From: JAFKFH01 sp017307375
Lineage (GTDB): Bacteria > Pseudomonadota > Alphaproteobacteria > Ferrovibrionales > Ferrovibrionaceae
NCBI GenBank assembly: GCA_965229335.1
Contig: OZ245874.1
Coordinates: 5,766,001 to 5,830,000, forward strand
Length of the DNA: 64,000 bases
Direction: 5' to 3'
Each line of letters opens with the position of its first letter. The stretch's first letter is position 1. Of the stretch, positions 33,137 through 41,637 are shown piece by piece. The translations under genes and the position numbers were made by a program. The notes under the pieces were generated by a model. That model was not told the origin of the DNA. It made no database searches and saw only the letters and a list, made by a program, of their open reading frames with translations.

Positions 33137-34966
33137 ATGCCCGGGAAACCGGGCCGTCGCCGGATGCGGCTGCCGACGATCGCGCTCGTCCTCGGGCTCG
33201 GTTTCGGCGGCGTCGTGCTGCTGGCGGCGGCAGCCCTCTATTTCACGCTCTCATCGAGCCTGGATGGCGCGGCCTTGCTGCTGCGCGACCGCAACGAGCG
33301 CATCGTTGCCGGGCTGGTCGACCATGTCGAATCCTACCTGAAGCCGGTCGAGCGCCAGGCCGCCTTCGTCGCCGCCCAGATCAGCGCCGGCCGTGTCGGC
33401 CCGCGCGACTCGTCACGCCTGATCGAGCTGCTGACCGGCGCGCTGGCCGCGGCGCCCCAGGTCGATTCGATCTCCTACGTGGCCGAGGACCTGCGCACCT
33501 GGCATGTCGACCAGCGCGGCGCCACGACCGGCGACGTGCAGGTCTACTTCGAGGATCTCGGGCGCTTCACCGTCGCGCGCGACCGCCTGTCGCAGACCAT
33601 GGCCCGCGGCGAGGCGCACTGGGGCGAGATGATCTGGCACCCGACGCTGGGCCAGCCGATGGTCAATTACCGCGAAGTGGTCACCCGCCAGGGCCAGCCC
33701 TTCGGGGTCGTCACCTCGCTGGTCTCGATCGGGCGGCTGTCGCGTTTCCTCGCCGCCGCGCCGCGCAGCTTCGTGCTGTATGGCCGCGACCGCGTGCTGG
33801 CCCACGCCGACCTGGTCGACGGCCGCTACGCGGCGACGTCAGACGATCCGCTGCCGCGCCTCGACGCGATCAACGACCCGGTCCTGCGCCATATCTGGGA
33901 CCCGCCGATGGCCGAACGTTTCCTGGCCCGGCTGTTCGACCGCGACGGCGGCCATGTCGTCGAGATCGAGGGCAAGTCCTGGGTCTTCGTCTATCGCGAG
34001 CTCGAGGGCTATGGGGCCGAACCCTGGCTGGTCGGCTACTATTTCCCGCTGGGCGATCTGCGCGAACTGTTCGGCAACCTGCGCGAAACCAGCATCGTCG
34101 CCTTCGGGCTGCTGGCGATTGCGGTGCTGCTCGGCCTGGTCTTCTCGCGGCTGCTGATCGGGCCGCCGATCCGGACCCTGGCGACCGAGGCCGGCCGCGT
34201 CCGCGACCTCGATTTCGAGGGGGAGACCGTCGCCCGGCCGCGGGTGCGGGAACTGGCTGAAGCCTGGGAAGCCTTCGAGGCGATGCGCCGCGCCCTGCGC
34301 CTGTTCGCCGCCTACGTGCCGCGCAACCTGGTCAAGCGCCTGCTGGCCGAAGGACCGGAGGCGCTGGAAAGCCGCGAGCGCGAGGCGACGATCATGTTCA
34401 CCGACATCGTCGGCTTCACCTCGCTGGCCGAGACGATGAAGCCGCCCGAGGTCGCGGCCTTCCTGAACCACCATTTCGCCCTGGTCGCCCAGGCGGTCGA
34501 GCCCGAGGGCGGGGTGATCGACAAATACATCGGCGATTGCGCGATGGTCGGCTGGGGCATCGTGCGCGGGGCCCCGAATCATGCGCTGCGGGCGCTCGGG
34601 GCCGGACGCCGGCTGGCCCGCCTGCTCGCCGCCGACAACGAGGCGCGGCGCGCCCGCGGGCTGGAACCGATCCGCGTGCGCGTCGGCATCCATTCCGGGC
34701 GGGTCATCGCCGGCAATATCGGCGCGCCGGGCCGGATCAACTACACGGTCGTCGGCGATACCGTGAACATCGCCCAGCGCCTGGAACAGCTCGGCAAGAC
34801 CCGCACGCCGGAGGATGTCGTCATCCTGGTCTCCGGCACCACCGCCGAGGCGGCCGGCGAGACCGGCGCCGCCGATCTGGAATCGATCGGGGCGCACCGC
34901 CTGCGCGGCCGGAAAGCGCCGCTCGAGCTCTATCGGCTGAGGCATTCATTAACCAATAGGCCTTAA
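33137..34966 (+). CDS. membrane adenylate/guanylate cyclase, class III
   Basis: A 609-residue protein: one membrane helix near residues 15-40, a periplasmic Cache-like sensor, a second helix near 315-340, a HAMP-like linker and a C-terminal class III cyclase domain. Catalytic residues are complete: metal Asp in MFTDIVGFTSLAE and in DKYIGDCAMVGWG, substrate contacts in YTVVGDTVNIAQRLE. The linker FAAYVPRNLVKRLLAEG is typical of this group. It makes cAMP or cGMP in response to an unknown periplasmic signal. Start is close after phaR (19 bases). Confidence 0.92.
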   Translation: MPGKPGRRRMRLPTIALVLGLGFGGVVLLAAAALYFTLSSSLDGAALLLRDRNERIVAGLVDHVESYLKPVERQAAFVAAQISAGRVGPRDSSRLIELLTGALAAAPQVDSISYVAEDLRTWHVDQRGATTGDVQVYFEDLGRFTVARDRLSQTMARGEAHWGEMIWHPTLGQPMVNYREVVTRQGQPFGVVTSLVSIGRLSRFLAAAPRSFVLYGRDRVLAHADLVDGRYAATSDDPLPRLDAINDPVLRHIWDPPMAERFLARLFDRDGGHVVEIEGKSWVFVYRELEGYGAEPWLVGYYFPLGDLRELFGNLRETSIVAFGLLAIAVLLGLVFSRLLIGPPIRTLATEAGRVRDLDFEGETVARPRVRELAEAWEAFEAMRRALRLFAAYVPRNLVKRLLAEGPEALESREREATIMFTDIVGFTSLAETMKPPEVAAFLNHHFALVAQAVEPEGGVIDKYIGDCAMVGWGIVRGAPNHALRALGAGRRLARLLAADNEARRARGLEPIRVRVGIHSGRVIAGNIGAPGRINYTVVGDTVNIAQRLEQLGKTRTPEDVVILVSGTTAEAAGETGAADLESIGAHRLRGRKAPLELYRLRHSLTNRP

Positions 34967-35026
34967 GGTCGCCAACCGGGCCGCCGTCAGAGCGGCCATG
35001 AGGATCGACACGAAGAGCCCGGTGTG

Positions 35027-35434
35027 ATGGTCAGTCTGGACCCGTCACTTTCCATCGGCTCGGCCGCCGCCGAGGCCGAACGGCTGCGCCGCAGCCGCAG
35101 CGACGCGCTGGCCCTGGAGGCCGAGCGCCGCCGGCGCAGCCTTGCCACCGACGGACAGGACGACCAGGAGACCAGCGCGCCGGCAGTCGACCGCCGGGGC
35201 CGCGACCGCGGCGGCAACCAGGCCTTCGGCGTCGCCGCCACCCCGCGCTTCCTGGCCGAGCCGGAGCTGGTCTCGGCCGCCAAGTTCGCCGCCCAGCTCT
35301 CGGCCCAGGACGACGAGGTCGCGACCAGTACCGACGCACCGCGCCGCGCCCTGGCGGACGCGGCCTATCGCTCGGCCCAGGGCCGGGGGGTCAGCTTCGT
35401 CGCGCAGGGGCCATCGCTCGACCTGACGATCTGA
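35027..35434 (+). CDS. hypothetical protein, charged
   Basis: A protein of 135 residues that I do not recognise. The first half is very rich in Arg, Glu and Ala with a helical pattern (AEAERLRRSRSDALALEAERRRRSL). The second half has PRFLAEPELVSAAKFAAQLSAQ and ends in SFVAQGPSLDLTI. No signal peptide or membrane segment. Start ATG 35027 or GTG 35024. Frame statistics look coding, and it lies between the cyclase and the permease genes on the same strand. Confidence 0.6.
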   Translation: MVSLDPSLSIGSAAAEAERLRRSRSDALALEAERRRRSLATDGQDDQETSAPAVDRRGRDRGGNQAFGVAATPRFLAEPELVSAAKFAAQLSAQDDEVATSTDAPRRALADAAYRSAQGRGVSFVAQGPSLDLTI

Positions 35435-35483
35435 CCGCGCCTTGTCCGTTGCCACCACGGCGCCGACGGCATAAGGCTTTCGC

Positions 35484-37172
35484 ATGACGCTCGCGGTTCA
35501 CGGATCATCGAAATGGCGGCTGCCGCGCGTCCGCGCCGGCGTGTGGGGCACGGCGCTGGTCGCCGCCGTCGTCGCGCTGCCGATCATCGCCGTGCTGGTC
35601 GAAAGCCTGCAGCTCGATGCGGCGCTGTGGCGCCATCTGGCCGATACCGTGCTGGCCGACTACGTCGTCACCACGGCGGCCCTGCTGGCCGGTGTCGGGC
35701 TGGCCGTCGCCTTCGGCGGCGTCGCGACCGCCTGGCTCGTCACCATGCATCGCTTTCCCGGCCGCGACCTGTTCGAATGGGCGCTGCTGCTGCCGCTGGC
35801 GATGCCGGCCTATGTGCTGGCCTACACCTATACCGACCTGCTGCAGTTCGCCGGCCCGGTCCAGACCGCGCTGCGCCAGGCCTTCGGCTGGGGCCGCGGC
35901 GACTACTGGTTTCCGCCGGTCCATTCGGTCGGGGCGGCGATCGTGCTGTTCTCGGCCGTCCTGTACCCCTACGTCTACGCGCTGGCCCGCGCCGCGTTCA
36001 TCGAACAGTCGGTCTGCGTGCTCGAGGTCAGCCGCACGCTGGGCCGCGGGCCCTGGGCCACCTTCTTCCGCGTCGCCCTGCCGCTGGCCCGGCCCGCCAT
36101 CGCCGCGGGCGTCGCCTTCGCCCTGATGGAGACGCTGGCCGATTTCGGCGCGGTGCAGTATTTCGGGCTGTCGACCTTCGTCGCCGGCATCTATCGCGCC
36201 TGGTACGCGCTGTCGAGCCCGCCGGTCGCAGCCCAGCTTGCCTCCGCGCTGCTCGGCTTCGTGCTGGTCGTCATCCTGCTGGAGCGGCTGACCCGCGGCG
36301 CCGGCCGCCGGGTCAATGCCAGCAACGTCTATCGCAATCTCGGCGGCCGGCGCCTGGGCCTCGCCGGCAGCCTCGCCGCGATCGCGGTCTGCGCCGCGCC
36401 GATCCTGGTCGGCTTCGTCATTCCGGCGCTGGCGCTGCTGCGCCTGTGCCTCGCCGGCGACCTCGACATCGATGCCAGCCGCTTCGGCCGGGTCGTCGCC
36501 CAATCGTTCCTGCTCGCCGCCGGGGCGGCCGCGGTCGTGGCGATCGTGGCGGTGGCCGTCGGCTTCTGGGTCCGCGCCGACCGGGCCGGCATCGCCCGGG
36601 GCCTCGCCCGCATCGCCTCGCTCGGCTATGCCACCCCGGGCGCGGTCATCGCCGTCGGCATCCTGATCGCCGTCGCCTGGATCGATCGCGGCCTGGGGCG
36701 GACGATCGAGGCGCTGACCGGGCAGCCGCCCGGCCTGCTCGTCGGCGGCACCCTGATCGCGCTGCTCTACGGCTATCTCGCGCGCTTCTTCTCGGTCGCC
36801 TATGCGCCGGTCGAAAGCGGGCTGGCGAGGATCCGGCCGTCGCTCGAGGCCGCAGCGCGCACGCTGGGCTGCCGCCCGGCCGCGGTCCTGTGGCGGGTGC
36901 ATCTGCCGCTGATGCGGCCGAGCGTGCTGTCGGCGCTGGCACTGGTCTTCGTCGACGTGCTGAAGGAATTGCCGGCGACGATGATCCTGCGGCCGTTCAA
37001 CCTCGACACGCTGGCGGTCGAGGCCTTCCGGATGGCGACGACCGAGCGGCTGGCCGAAGCCGGGCTATTCTCGCTGGTGATCGTGGCGACCGGCCTGGTG
37101 CCGGTGATCATCCTGTCGCGGACCATCACCCGGTCGCGGCCGGGCGGACCGCAGGCCGCGGCAGAAGAATAA
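35484..37172 (+). CDS. iron(III)-type ABC transporter permease (FbpB/ThiP-like)
   Basis: A 562-residue permease containing two fused membrane halves, each with an EAA-type loop (LEVSRTLGRGPWATFFRVALPLARP in half one, LEAAARTLGCRPAAVLWRVHLPLMRPS in half two). This is the FbpB/SfuB design for ferric iron or thiamine. No ATPase or binding protein gene is adjacent, so the partners must be elsewhere. A GGGGCGGCG/CGCCGCCCC hairpin (37173-37199) follows its stop codon. Confidence 0.9.
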   Translation: MTLAVHGSSKWRLPRVRAGVWGTALVAAVVALPIIAVLVESLQLDAALWRHLADTVLADYVVTTAALLAGVGLAVAFGGVATAWLVTMHRFPGRDLFEWALLLPLAMPAYVLAYTYTDLLQFAGPVQTALRQAFGWGRGDYWFPPVHSVGAAIVLFSAVLYPYVYALARAAFIEQSVCVLEVSRTLGRGPWATFFRVALPLARPAIAAGVAFALMETLADFGAVQYFGLSTFVAGIYRAWYALSSPPVAAQLASALLGFVLVVILLERLTRGAGRRVNASNVYRNLGGRRLGLAGSLAAIAVCAAPILVGFVIPALALLRLCLAGDLDIDASRFGRVVAQSFLLAAGAAAVVAIVAVAVGFWVRADRAGIARGLARIASLGYATPGAVIAVGILIAVAWIDRGLGRTIEALTGQPPGLLVGGTLIALLYGYLARFFSVAYAPVESGLARIRPSLEAAARTLGCRPAAVLWRVHLPLMRPSVLSALALVFVDVLKELPATMILRPFNLDTLAVEAFRMATTERLAEAGLFSLVIVATGLVPVIILSRTITRSRPGGPQAAAEE

Positions 37173-37199
37173 GGGGCGGCGAAACCGGTCCGCCGCCCC
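37173..37199. terminator. hairpin between convergent permease and small exported protein genes
   Basis: GGGGCGGCG and CGCCGCCCC form a 9-bp stem. It directly follows the permease stop and lies 20 bases past the stop of the minus-strand gene; T-runs are absent, so strength is doubtful. Confidence 0.5.
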
Positions 37200-37218
37200 C
37201 CCCGGAAATCAATTCAGA

Positions 37219-37587
37219 TCAATCGAACGTCGCCGAGGTGGTGTCGGTCGACTTGTTGTACTTGATCGTGATCTTGGAGACTTCGCAGAGGTCGATGTTC
37301 GACCAGACCGCCTTCGAATTGTCGATCTTGTAGACGACCTTCAGGTCCCACTTGCAGGTCTTGGTGCCGCGCTCGAAATGAATCGGCACCGCGACGCCCT
37401 CGTCCAGCAGGCCGGAACCGAGGATGTCGTTCTCCCAGTCGTCCGAGCTGCTCGGCGCGACATAGACTTCGCTGATCACGTAGCCGGTGGCGTTGACCAG
37501 GGTGAAATCCTGCTTGCCCTGAGCCTGGACACCGGCGGCGACGAACAGCGACGCGGCGCAGAACAGCGCTCCAAACTTACCGATCAT
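37219..37587 (-). CDS. small exported protein of unknown function
   Basis: A 122-residue protein with a signal peptide (IGKFGALFCAASLFVAAGVQAQ). The mature part QDFTLVNATGYVISEVYVAP...SDDWENDILG...TKTCKWDLKVVY...ITIKYNKSTDTTSATFD matches a small family that I remember from many proteobacteria, often misnamed argininosuccinate lyase in databases. Two cysteines (KTCKW and DLCEV) may form a disulfide. Its role is unknown. The ATG at 37587 is chosen because it begins the signal peptide. Confidence 0.75.
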   Translation of the reverse strand: MIGKFGALFCAASLFVAAGVQAQGKQDFTLVNATGYVISEVYVAPSSSDDWENDILGSGLLDEGVAVPIHFERGTKTCKWDLKVVYKIDNSKAVWSNIDLCEVSKITIKYNKSTDTTSATFD

Positions 37588-37745
37588 GGAAACCCCCAAC
37601 ATGGAACAGATCCGAGGGCGCGGCACCGGGTCAGCCGGCACGCTCGACCGCCTTCAGGATAGGTTCTGTATACCAAAGACGGAGAATTTCGGTAGCGATT
37701 TTGCGTAAATTCGCGCCACTATTTGGCAGCCAGCCGGCTACAGAG

Positions 37746-38297
37746 CTACGGTTCGAGCTCGGTGTCCCAATAGAGATAGTCTCGCCACGAACTATGCAAA
37801 TAATTGGGCGGGAAAGCCCGCCCATTATGTTGCAGATCGACGACCGTGGGCATCACCGGCTTACTCTTCGGGTGCATGCGGCATTCATGCGGCAGGCGCC
37901 CGCCCTTGGCCAGGTTGCAGGGGGCGCAGGCGGTGACGATGTTCTCCCAGCTGGTCACGCCGCCGCGGCTGCGCGGAATGATGTGGTCGAACGTCAGTTC
38001 GTCGCGGTCGCCGCAATACTGGCAGGTGAAGCGATCGCGCAGGAAGACGTTGAAGCGGGTGAAGGCCGGGCGCCGGGCCGGGGCGATATACTTCTTCAGC
38101 GACACGACGCTGGGCAGCCGCATCTCGAAGCCGGGCGAGCGGACGACCTTGTCGTATTCCGACAGGATGTTGACGCGATCGAGAAACACGGCCTTGACCG
38201 CTTCCTGCCAGGGCCAAAGCGACAGCGGAAAGTAGCTGAGCGGCCGGTAGTCGGCGTTCAGAACCAAAGCCGGGCAGTTTTCGGGCGACAGACGCAT
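37746..38297 (-). CDS. HNH endonuclease
   Basis: A 183-residue HNH nuclease. Zinc-binding FTCQYCGDRDELTFDHIIPRSRGG and CAPCNLAKGGRLP give the CxxC...DHxxPxxxGG...CxxCN pattern of the McrA/5-methylcytosine-type and phage-type HNH families. This specific form (start SPENCPALVLNADYRPLSYFPLSLWPWQEAV) is widespread and chromosomal in alphaproteobacteria, so it is more likely a housekeeping protein than mobile. The ATG at 38297 is used; a TTG precedes it by two codons. Confidence 0.92.
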   Translation of the reverse strand: MRLSPENCPALVLNADYRPLSYFPLSLWPWQEAVKAVFLDRVNILSEYDKVVRSPGFEMRLPSVVSLKKYIAPARRPAFTRFNVFLRDRFTCQYCGDRDELTFDHIIPRSRGGVTSWENIVTACAPCNLAKGGRLPHECRMHPKSKPVMPTVVDLQHNGRAFPPNYLHSSWRDYLYWDTELEP

Positions 38298-38422
38298 ACG
38301 CAATCCTCACCGAACCTGACTGGAGGACATACTGGCAAGCCCAGCCGGCCTTGACCAGAGATTTTATGCCATCCTACTACATGCGGTGTGACGCGTTCGT
38401 GACACCACAAGCAGCCATCGGG

Positions 38423-39682
38423 TCAGCGCAAGTCGGCCATCGCCGCCACGAGGTCGCGGCGATAGGCGGCGTAGTCGACGAAGAAGCCGCTTTCACCCCG
38501 TTCCGCCGCCCGCGGCCGGCCGCAGGTCTCGGCCACGGCCCGGCGGAAGCGGGCGACGGCGGCCGGCGACGCCTTCAGATAAGCCGCGATCAGCTCGGCC
38601 TGCAGCGCCCGCCCGCCCCAGCCGATGCCGGCGCCCTCGATCAGCCCGGCGACGTAGAGGCCGTTGTCCTCGGGCGGAAAGATGTTGAGATGCAGATGCG
38701 GCACCCCGTCGACCTCGTTCAGCGGGCCGGGCGCGACGAACGGAAAGGTCGCGCGATAGCCGGTGGCGAACAGGACAAGATCGACCGCGTCGCGCCGGCC
38801 GTCGGCGAAGACCACCTCTGCCCCGTCGAATTCGCGGATCGGCCCGCGCACCGCGACATCGCCCTGGCCGAGATGCTGCAGCACCAGCGAATTGACGATC
38901 GGCGTGCGATCGTAGAGGCCGTGGGCCGGCCGCGGCAGGCCGAACTGTTCGGGCCGGCCGACCACGAAGCCCAGGACCGCCCCGTGGATCCGGCCGCGCC
39001 ACCGACGCGGCAGGCGGCTGGCGAGGCCGCGCCGCCCCCCTTCGTCGGCCGGGCGGCCGGCAAGGAACTTCGGCACGAAGTGATTGCCGCCGCGCACCGA
39101 CCAGAGGACCGAACGGGCGTGGTGGACGGCATCGACGACGATGTCGCAGCCGGTATTGCCCATGCCGACGACCAGGACCCGCTTGCCGGCGAACAGGTCG
39201 GGGGTGCGATAGGCCTTGGCGTGCATCACCTGGCCGTCGAACCGCCCGGGTATCGCGGGCATCGCGGGCTCGGTCAGATGGCCGTTGGCGATGACGACGC
39301 CGCGATAGTCGCGCGCCGTGCCGTCGTCGAACTCGGCCCGCCAGCCCGGCCCGGCCCGGGTCATCAGCCGCACGCCGAGGCCGCAGCGGATCGCCGGCAG
39401 CAGATCGAAATGGGCGGCATAGTCGCGCAGGTACTGCAGCGCCTGGGCATGATGCGGATAGGCCGGCCAGGCCGCCGGCATCGGAAAATCCTCGTAGGCC
39501 GTGGGCCCCTTCGACGAGATCAGGTGGGTCGAGGCATAGACCGCACTGGCCTCGCCGCCATAGAGCCATTGGCCGCCGATATCGGGCTGGCGGTCGACCG
39601 CCTCGACCGGCAGGCCGGACTGGCGGAACGCCTTGACCGCGGCAAGGCCCGACGGGCCGGCACCGATCACCAGGAAAGTCAT
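38423..39682 (-). CDS. flavin-containing monooxygenase-like NAD(P)/FAD enzyme
   Basis: A 419-residue flavoprotein. An FAD Rossmann motif (VIGAGPSGLAAVKAF) at the N-terminus and a NADPH Rossmann motif (VLVVGMGNTGCDIVVDAV) near residue 170 bracket an FMO-like core; LFATGYRATFPF is the usual ATG motif. The family oxygenates soft nucleophiles or does Baeyer-Villiger oxidation. It ends the three-gene operon after a symporter and an epimerase, with the ATG overlapping the epimerase stop. Substrate unknown; a role in steroid or terpenoid turnover would fit the context. Confidence 0.87.
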   Translation of the reverse strand: MTFLVIGAGPSGLAAVKAFRQSGLPVEAVDRQPDIGGQWLYGGEASAVYASTHLISSKGPTAYEDFPMPAAWPAYPHHAQALQYLRDYAAHFDLLPAIRCGLGVRLMTRAGPGWRAEFDDGTARDYRGVVIANGHLTEPAMPAIPGRFDGQVMHAKAYRTPDLFAGKRVLVVGMGNTGCDIVVDAVHHARSVLWSVRGGNHFVPKFLAGRPADEGGRRGLASRLPRRWRGRIHGAVLGFVVGRPEQFGLPRPAHGLYDRTPIVNSLVLQHLGQGDVAVRGPIREFDGAEVVFADGRRDAVDLVLFATGYRATFPFVAPGPLNEVDGVPHLHLNIFPPEDNGLYVAGLIEGAGIGWGGRALQAELIAAYLKASPAAVARFRRAVAETCGRPRAAERGESGFFVDYAAYRRDLVAAMADLR

Positions 39683-40605
39683 GACCGCCCCCGGGCGTAG
39701 AGATCGAAGGCCGCGCGCGAGGAATGGCGCGGCGTATAGCCGAAATCGCGCTTCAGCGCGGCATTGTCGAGCACCGGGCGATACTGGATGAAGGCGACCT
39801 GGGCCGGCTCCAGCCGGGTCAGGCGCAGCGCCCGCAGAAGGCCGATCGCCCCGCGCATCAGCGGCGGCGGCAGGGCCAGGAACGGCTTGCCCAGCGCGGC
39901 CGCGATCTCGCGCAGCGAAACCGTGCCGTCGCCGGCCAGGTTGTAGACGCCCGGCCGGCCCGGCCCGATCGCCCGGGCCAGCGCGGCCACGACGTCCTCG
40001 TCGGCGATGAAGGAGAACGGCGTGGCATTGCCCGACAGGCCGGTGACCACGGGGCGTTCGAAGATCGCGGTGATCTGGTTGCGCACCGCCGGCCCCAGCA
40101 CCGTGCAGGGCCGGAAGACCACCTGCTCCAGTTCCGGCCGGTCGCGGCGCAGCGCGGCCAGATGCTCCTCGACCAGGCGCTTGTGCCGGGCATAGGGGAA
40201 ATCCTCGTTGCCGCGCAGCATATCGGTCTCGGCCAGCGGCACCGGGTTGTCGGGGTGATAGCCGTAGGCCGCGCCGCTCGACGTCACCACCAGCCGGCGG
40301 GCGCCGCCGGCGAGGCAGGCGGCCGCGACATTGGCGGTACCCTCGACGTCGATGGCGTAGTCGCGCGCCGGATCGCCGCCGGCCGCGACGACCGAGGCGA
40401 GATGGACCACGACCGTCGGCCGATGCCGGTGGAACAGATCGCTCAGCCCGGCATCGCGGATATCCGCCGCCACCCAGGTCACGCCGGCCAGGTTCGGACC
40501 CGGCCGCAGGTCGAGGGCGACGACCGGCACGCTGCCGGCGAGATGGCGGACCAGCGCCGAGCCGATGAACCCGGCCGCCCCGGTGATCAGGACCGGGCCG
40601 GTCAT
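39679..40605 (-). CDS. NAD-dependent epimerase/dehydratase (extended SDR)
   Basis: A 308-residue extended SDR. Cofactor motif VLITGAAGFIGSALV, and the active-site SSGAAYGYH followed by FPYARHKRLVEEH (YxxxK) are present. Such enzymes include sugar-nucleotide epimerases and 3-beta-hydroxysteroid dehydrogenases; the GVTWVAADIRD start and the cholesterol-dehydrogenase-like neighbours leave both options open. ATG at 40605 overlaps the stop of the symporter gene by 4 bases; its own stop overlaps the monooxygenase gene start. Confidence 0.87.
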   Translation of the reverse strand: MTGPVLITGAAGFIGSALVRHLAGSVPVVALDLRPGPNLAGVTWVAADIRDAGLSDLFHRHRPTVVVHLASVVAAGGDPARDYAIDVEGTANVAAACLAGGARRLVVTSSGAAYGYHPDNPVPLAETDMLRGNEDFPYARHKRLVEEHLAALRRDRPELEQVVFRPCTVLGPAVRNQITAIFERPVVTGLSGNATPFSFIADEDVVAALARAIGPGRPGVYNLAGDGTVSLREIAAALGKPFLALPPPLMRGAIGLLRALRLTRLEPAQVAFIQYRPVLDNAALKRDFGYTPRHSSRAAFDLYARGRS

Positions 40606-41501
40606 GCGGTTCGGCCCTTGCGCGTCCACCAGGCGGCCAGCGCCCAGCCCGAGACGACATGCCAGATGCCCCAGCCGGCGGCGATCAGCGCCGCCCCGCC
40701 CAGCGCGTCGAAATTGTTGAGGATCAGGGCGAGGCCGAGGCCGGAATTATGCATGCTGACCTCGATCGCCATCGCCCGGGTGTCGCGCGCATCGAGGCGC
40801 CACAGCCGGGCGGCGCCCCAGCCGATCAGGATCGCGATGGCGTTGTGCAGCACCACCAGCGGCAGGATGACCCAAAGGAAGGACAGGAAATACCGGCTGT
40901 TGGCCGCGGTCGCGGCGACGATGAAGCCGATCAGGAACAGGAAGGACAGGATCTGGAACGGGCGGCGCAGCCGGTCGGCCAGGCCGGGCCGGAAGCGGAC
41001 CACCGCCATGCCCGCGATCATCGGCAGCGCCAGCAGCGGGATGGTCTGGCCCAGGAACGACCAGGGTTCGAGCGAGACCTGGCGCAGCAGGGCAGCCGTC
41101 GCCGGGTTCATCGACGCCCAGAACAGGATGTTCAGCGGCGTGGTGAACACCGCCAGCAGGCTGGACACCCCGGTCATCGAGATCGACAGCGCCGTGTTGC
41201 CGCGCGCCAGATGCGTCATCAGGTTCGACAGGTTGCCGCCCGGGCAGGCCGCGACCACGATCATGCCCAGCGCGATCGACGGCTGGGGCTGGAGGATCAT
41301 GGTGATCGCCCAGGTCACCGCCGGCAGCACCAGCGTCTGCGCGACCAGCCCGGTGATCGGCGCCAGCGGCCGGCGGAACACCTCGATGAAATCGGCCGGG
41401 CGCAATTCCAGCGCCACGCCGAACAGGATCAGCGCCAGGATCGCGCCCAGCACCAGCTGGCCGCGCGCATCGATGTTGATCAGGACCTGATCGACCGGCA
41501 T
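40602..41501 (-). CDS. bile acid:sodium symporter family protein (BASS/SBF)
   Basis: A 299-residue protein with about nine membrane helices. The SBF signature (VVAACPGGNLSNLMTHLARGNTALSISMTGVSSLLAVFTTPL) is clear, and HNSGLGLALILNN holds the usual sodium-site region. The family moves organic anions such as bile acids, sulfonates or pantoate. The ATG at 41501 is preceded by GGGGAGGGAA. It heads the symporter-epimerase-monooxygenase operon with ATGA overlaps between all three and is divergent from an AraC gene 136 bases away. Confidence 0.9.
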   Translation of the reverse strand: MPVDQVLINIDARGQLVLGAILALILFGVALELRPADFIEVFRRPLAPITGLVAQTLVLPAVTWAITMILQPQPSIALGMIVVAACPGGNLSNLMTHLARGNTALSISMTGVSSLLAVFTTPLNILFWASMNPATAALLRQVSLEPWSFLGQTIPLLALPMIAGMAVVRFRPGLADRLRRPFQILSFLFLIGFIVAATAANSRYFLSFLWVILPLVVLHNAIAILIGWGAARLWRLDARDTRAMAIEVSMHNSGLGLALILNNFDALGGAALIAAGWGIWHVVSGWALAAWWTRKGRTA

Positions 41502-41637
41502 TTCCCTCCCCAGGGACGTTTGCGCCCGGCGTTGCTCCGCCGTGGCGACTGGGGCAGTGTGGCGGACAACGAGATCGCAAACCATGTCGGGCGGCGCCAA
41601 TCTCTTGTCGCTGCCCGCCATCACGCGGGGAAGGAAG

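Noticed and set aside
37804..37822. GGGCGGG/CCCGCCC hairpin as a terminator
   Set aside because: It lies within the HNH coding sequence and therefore cannot end that transcript; it is a chance inverted repeat.
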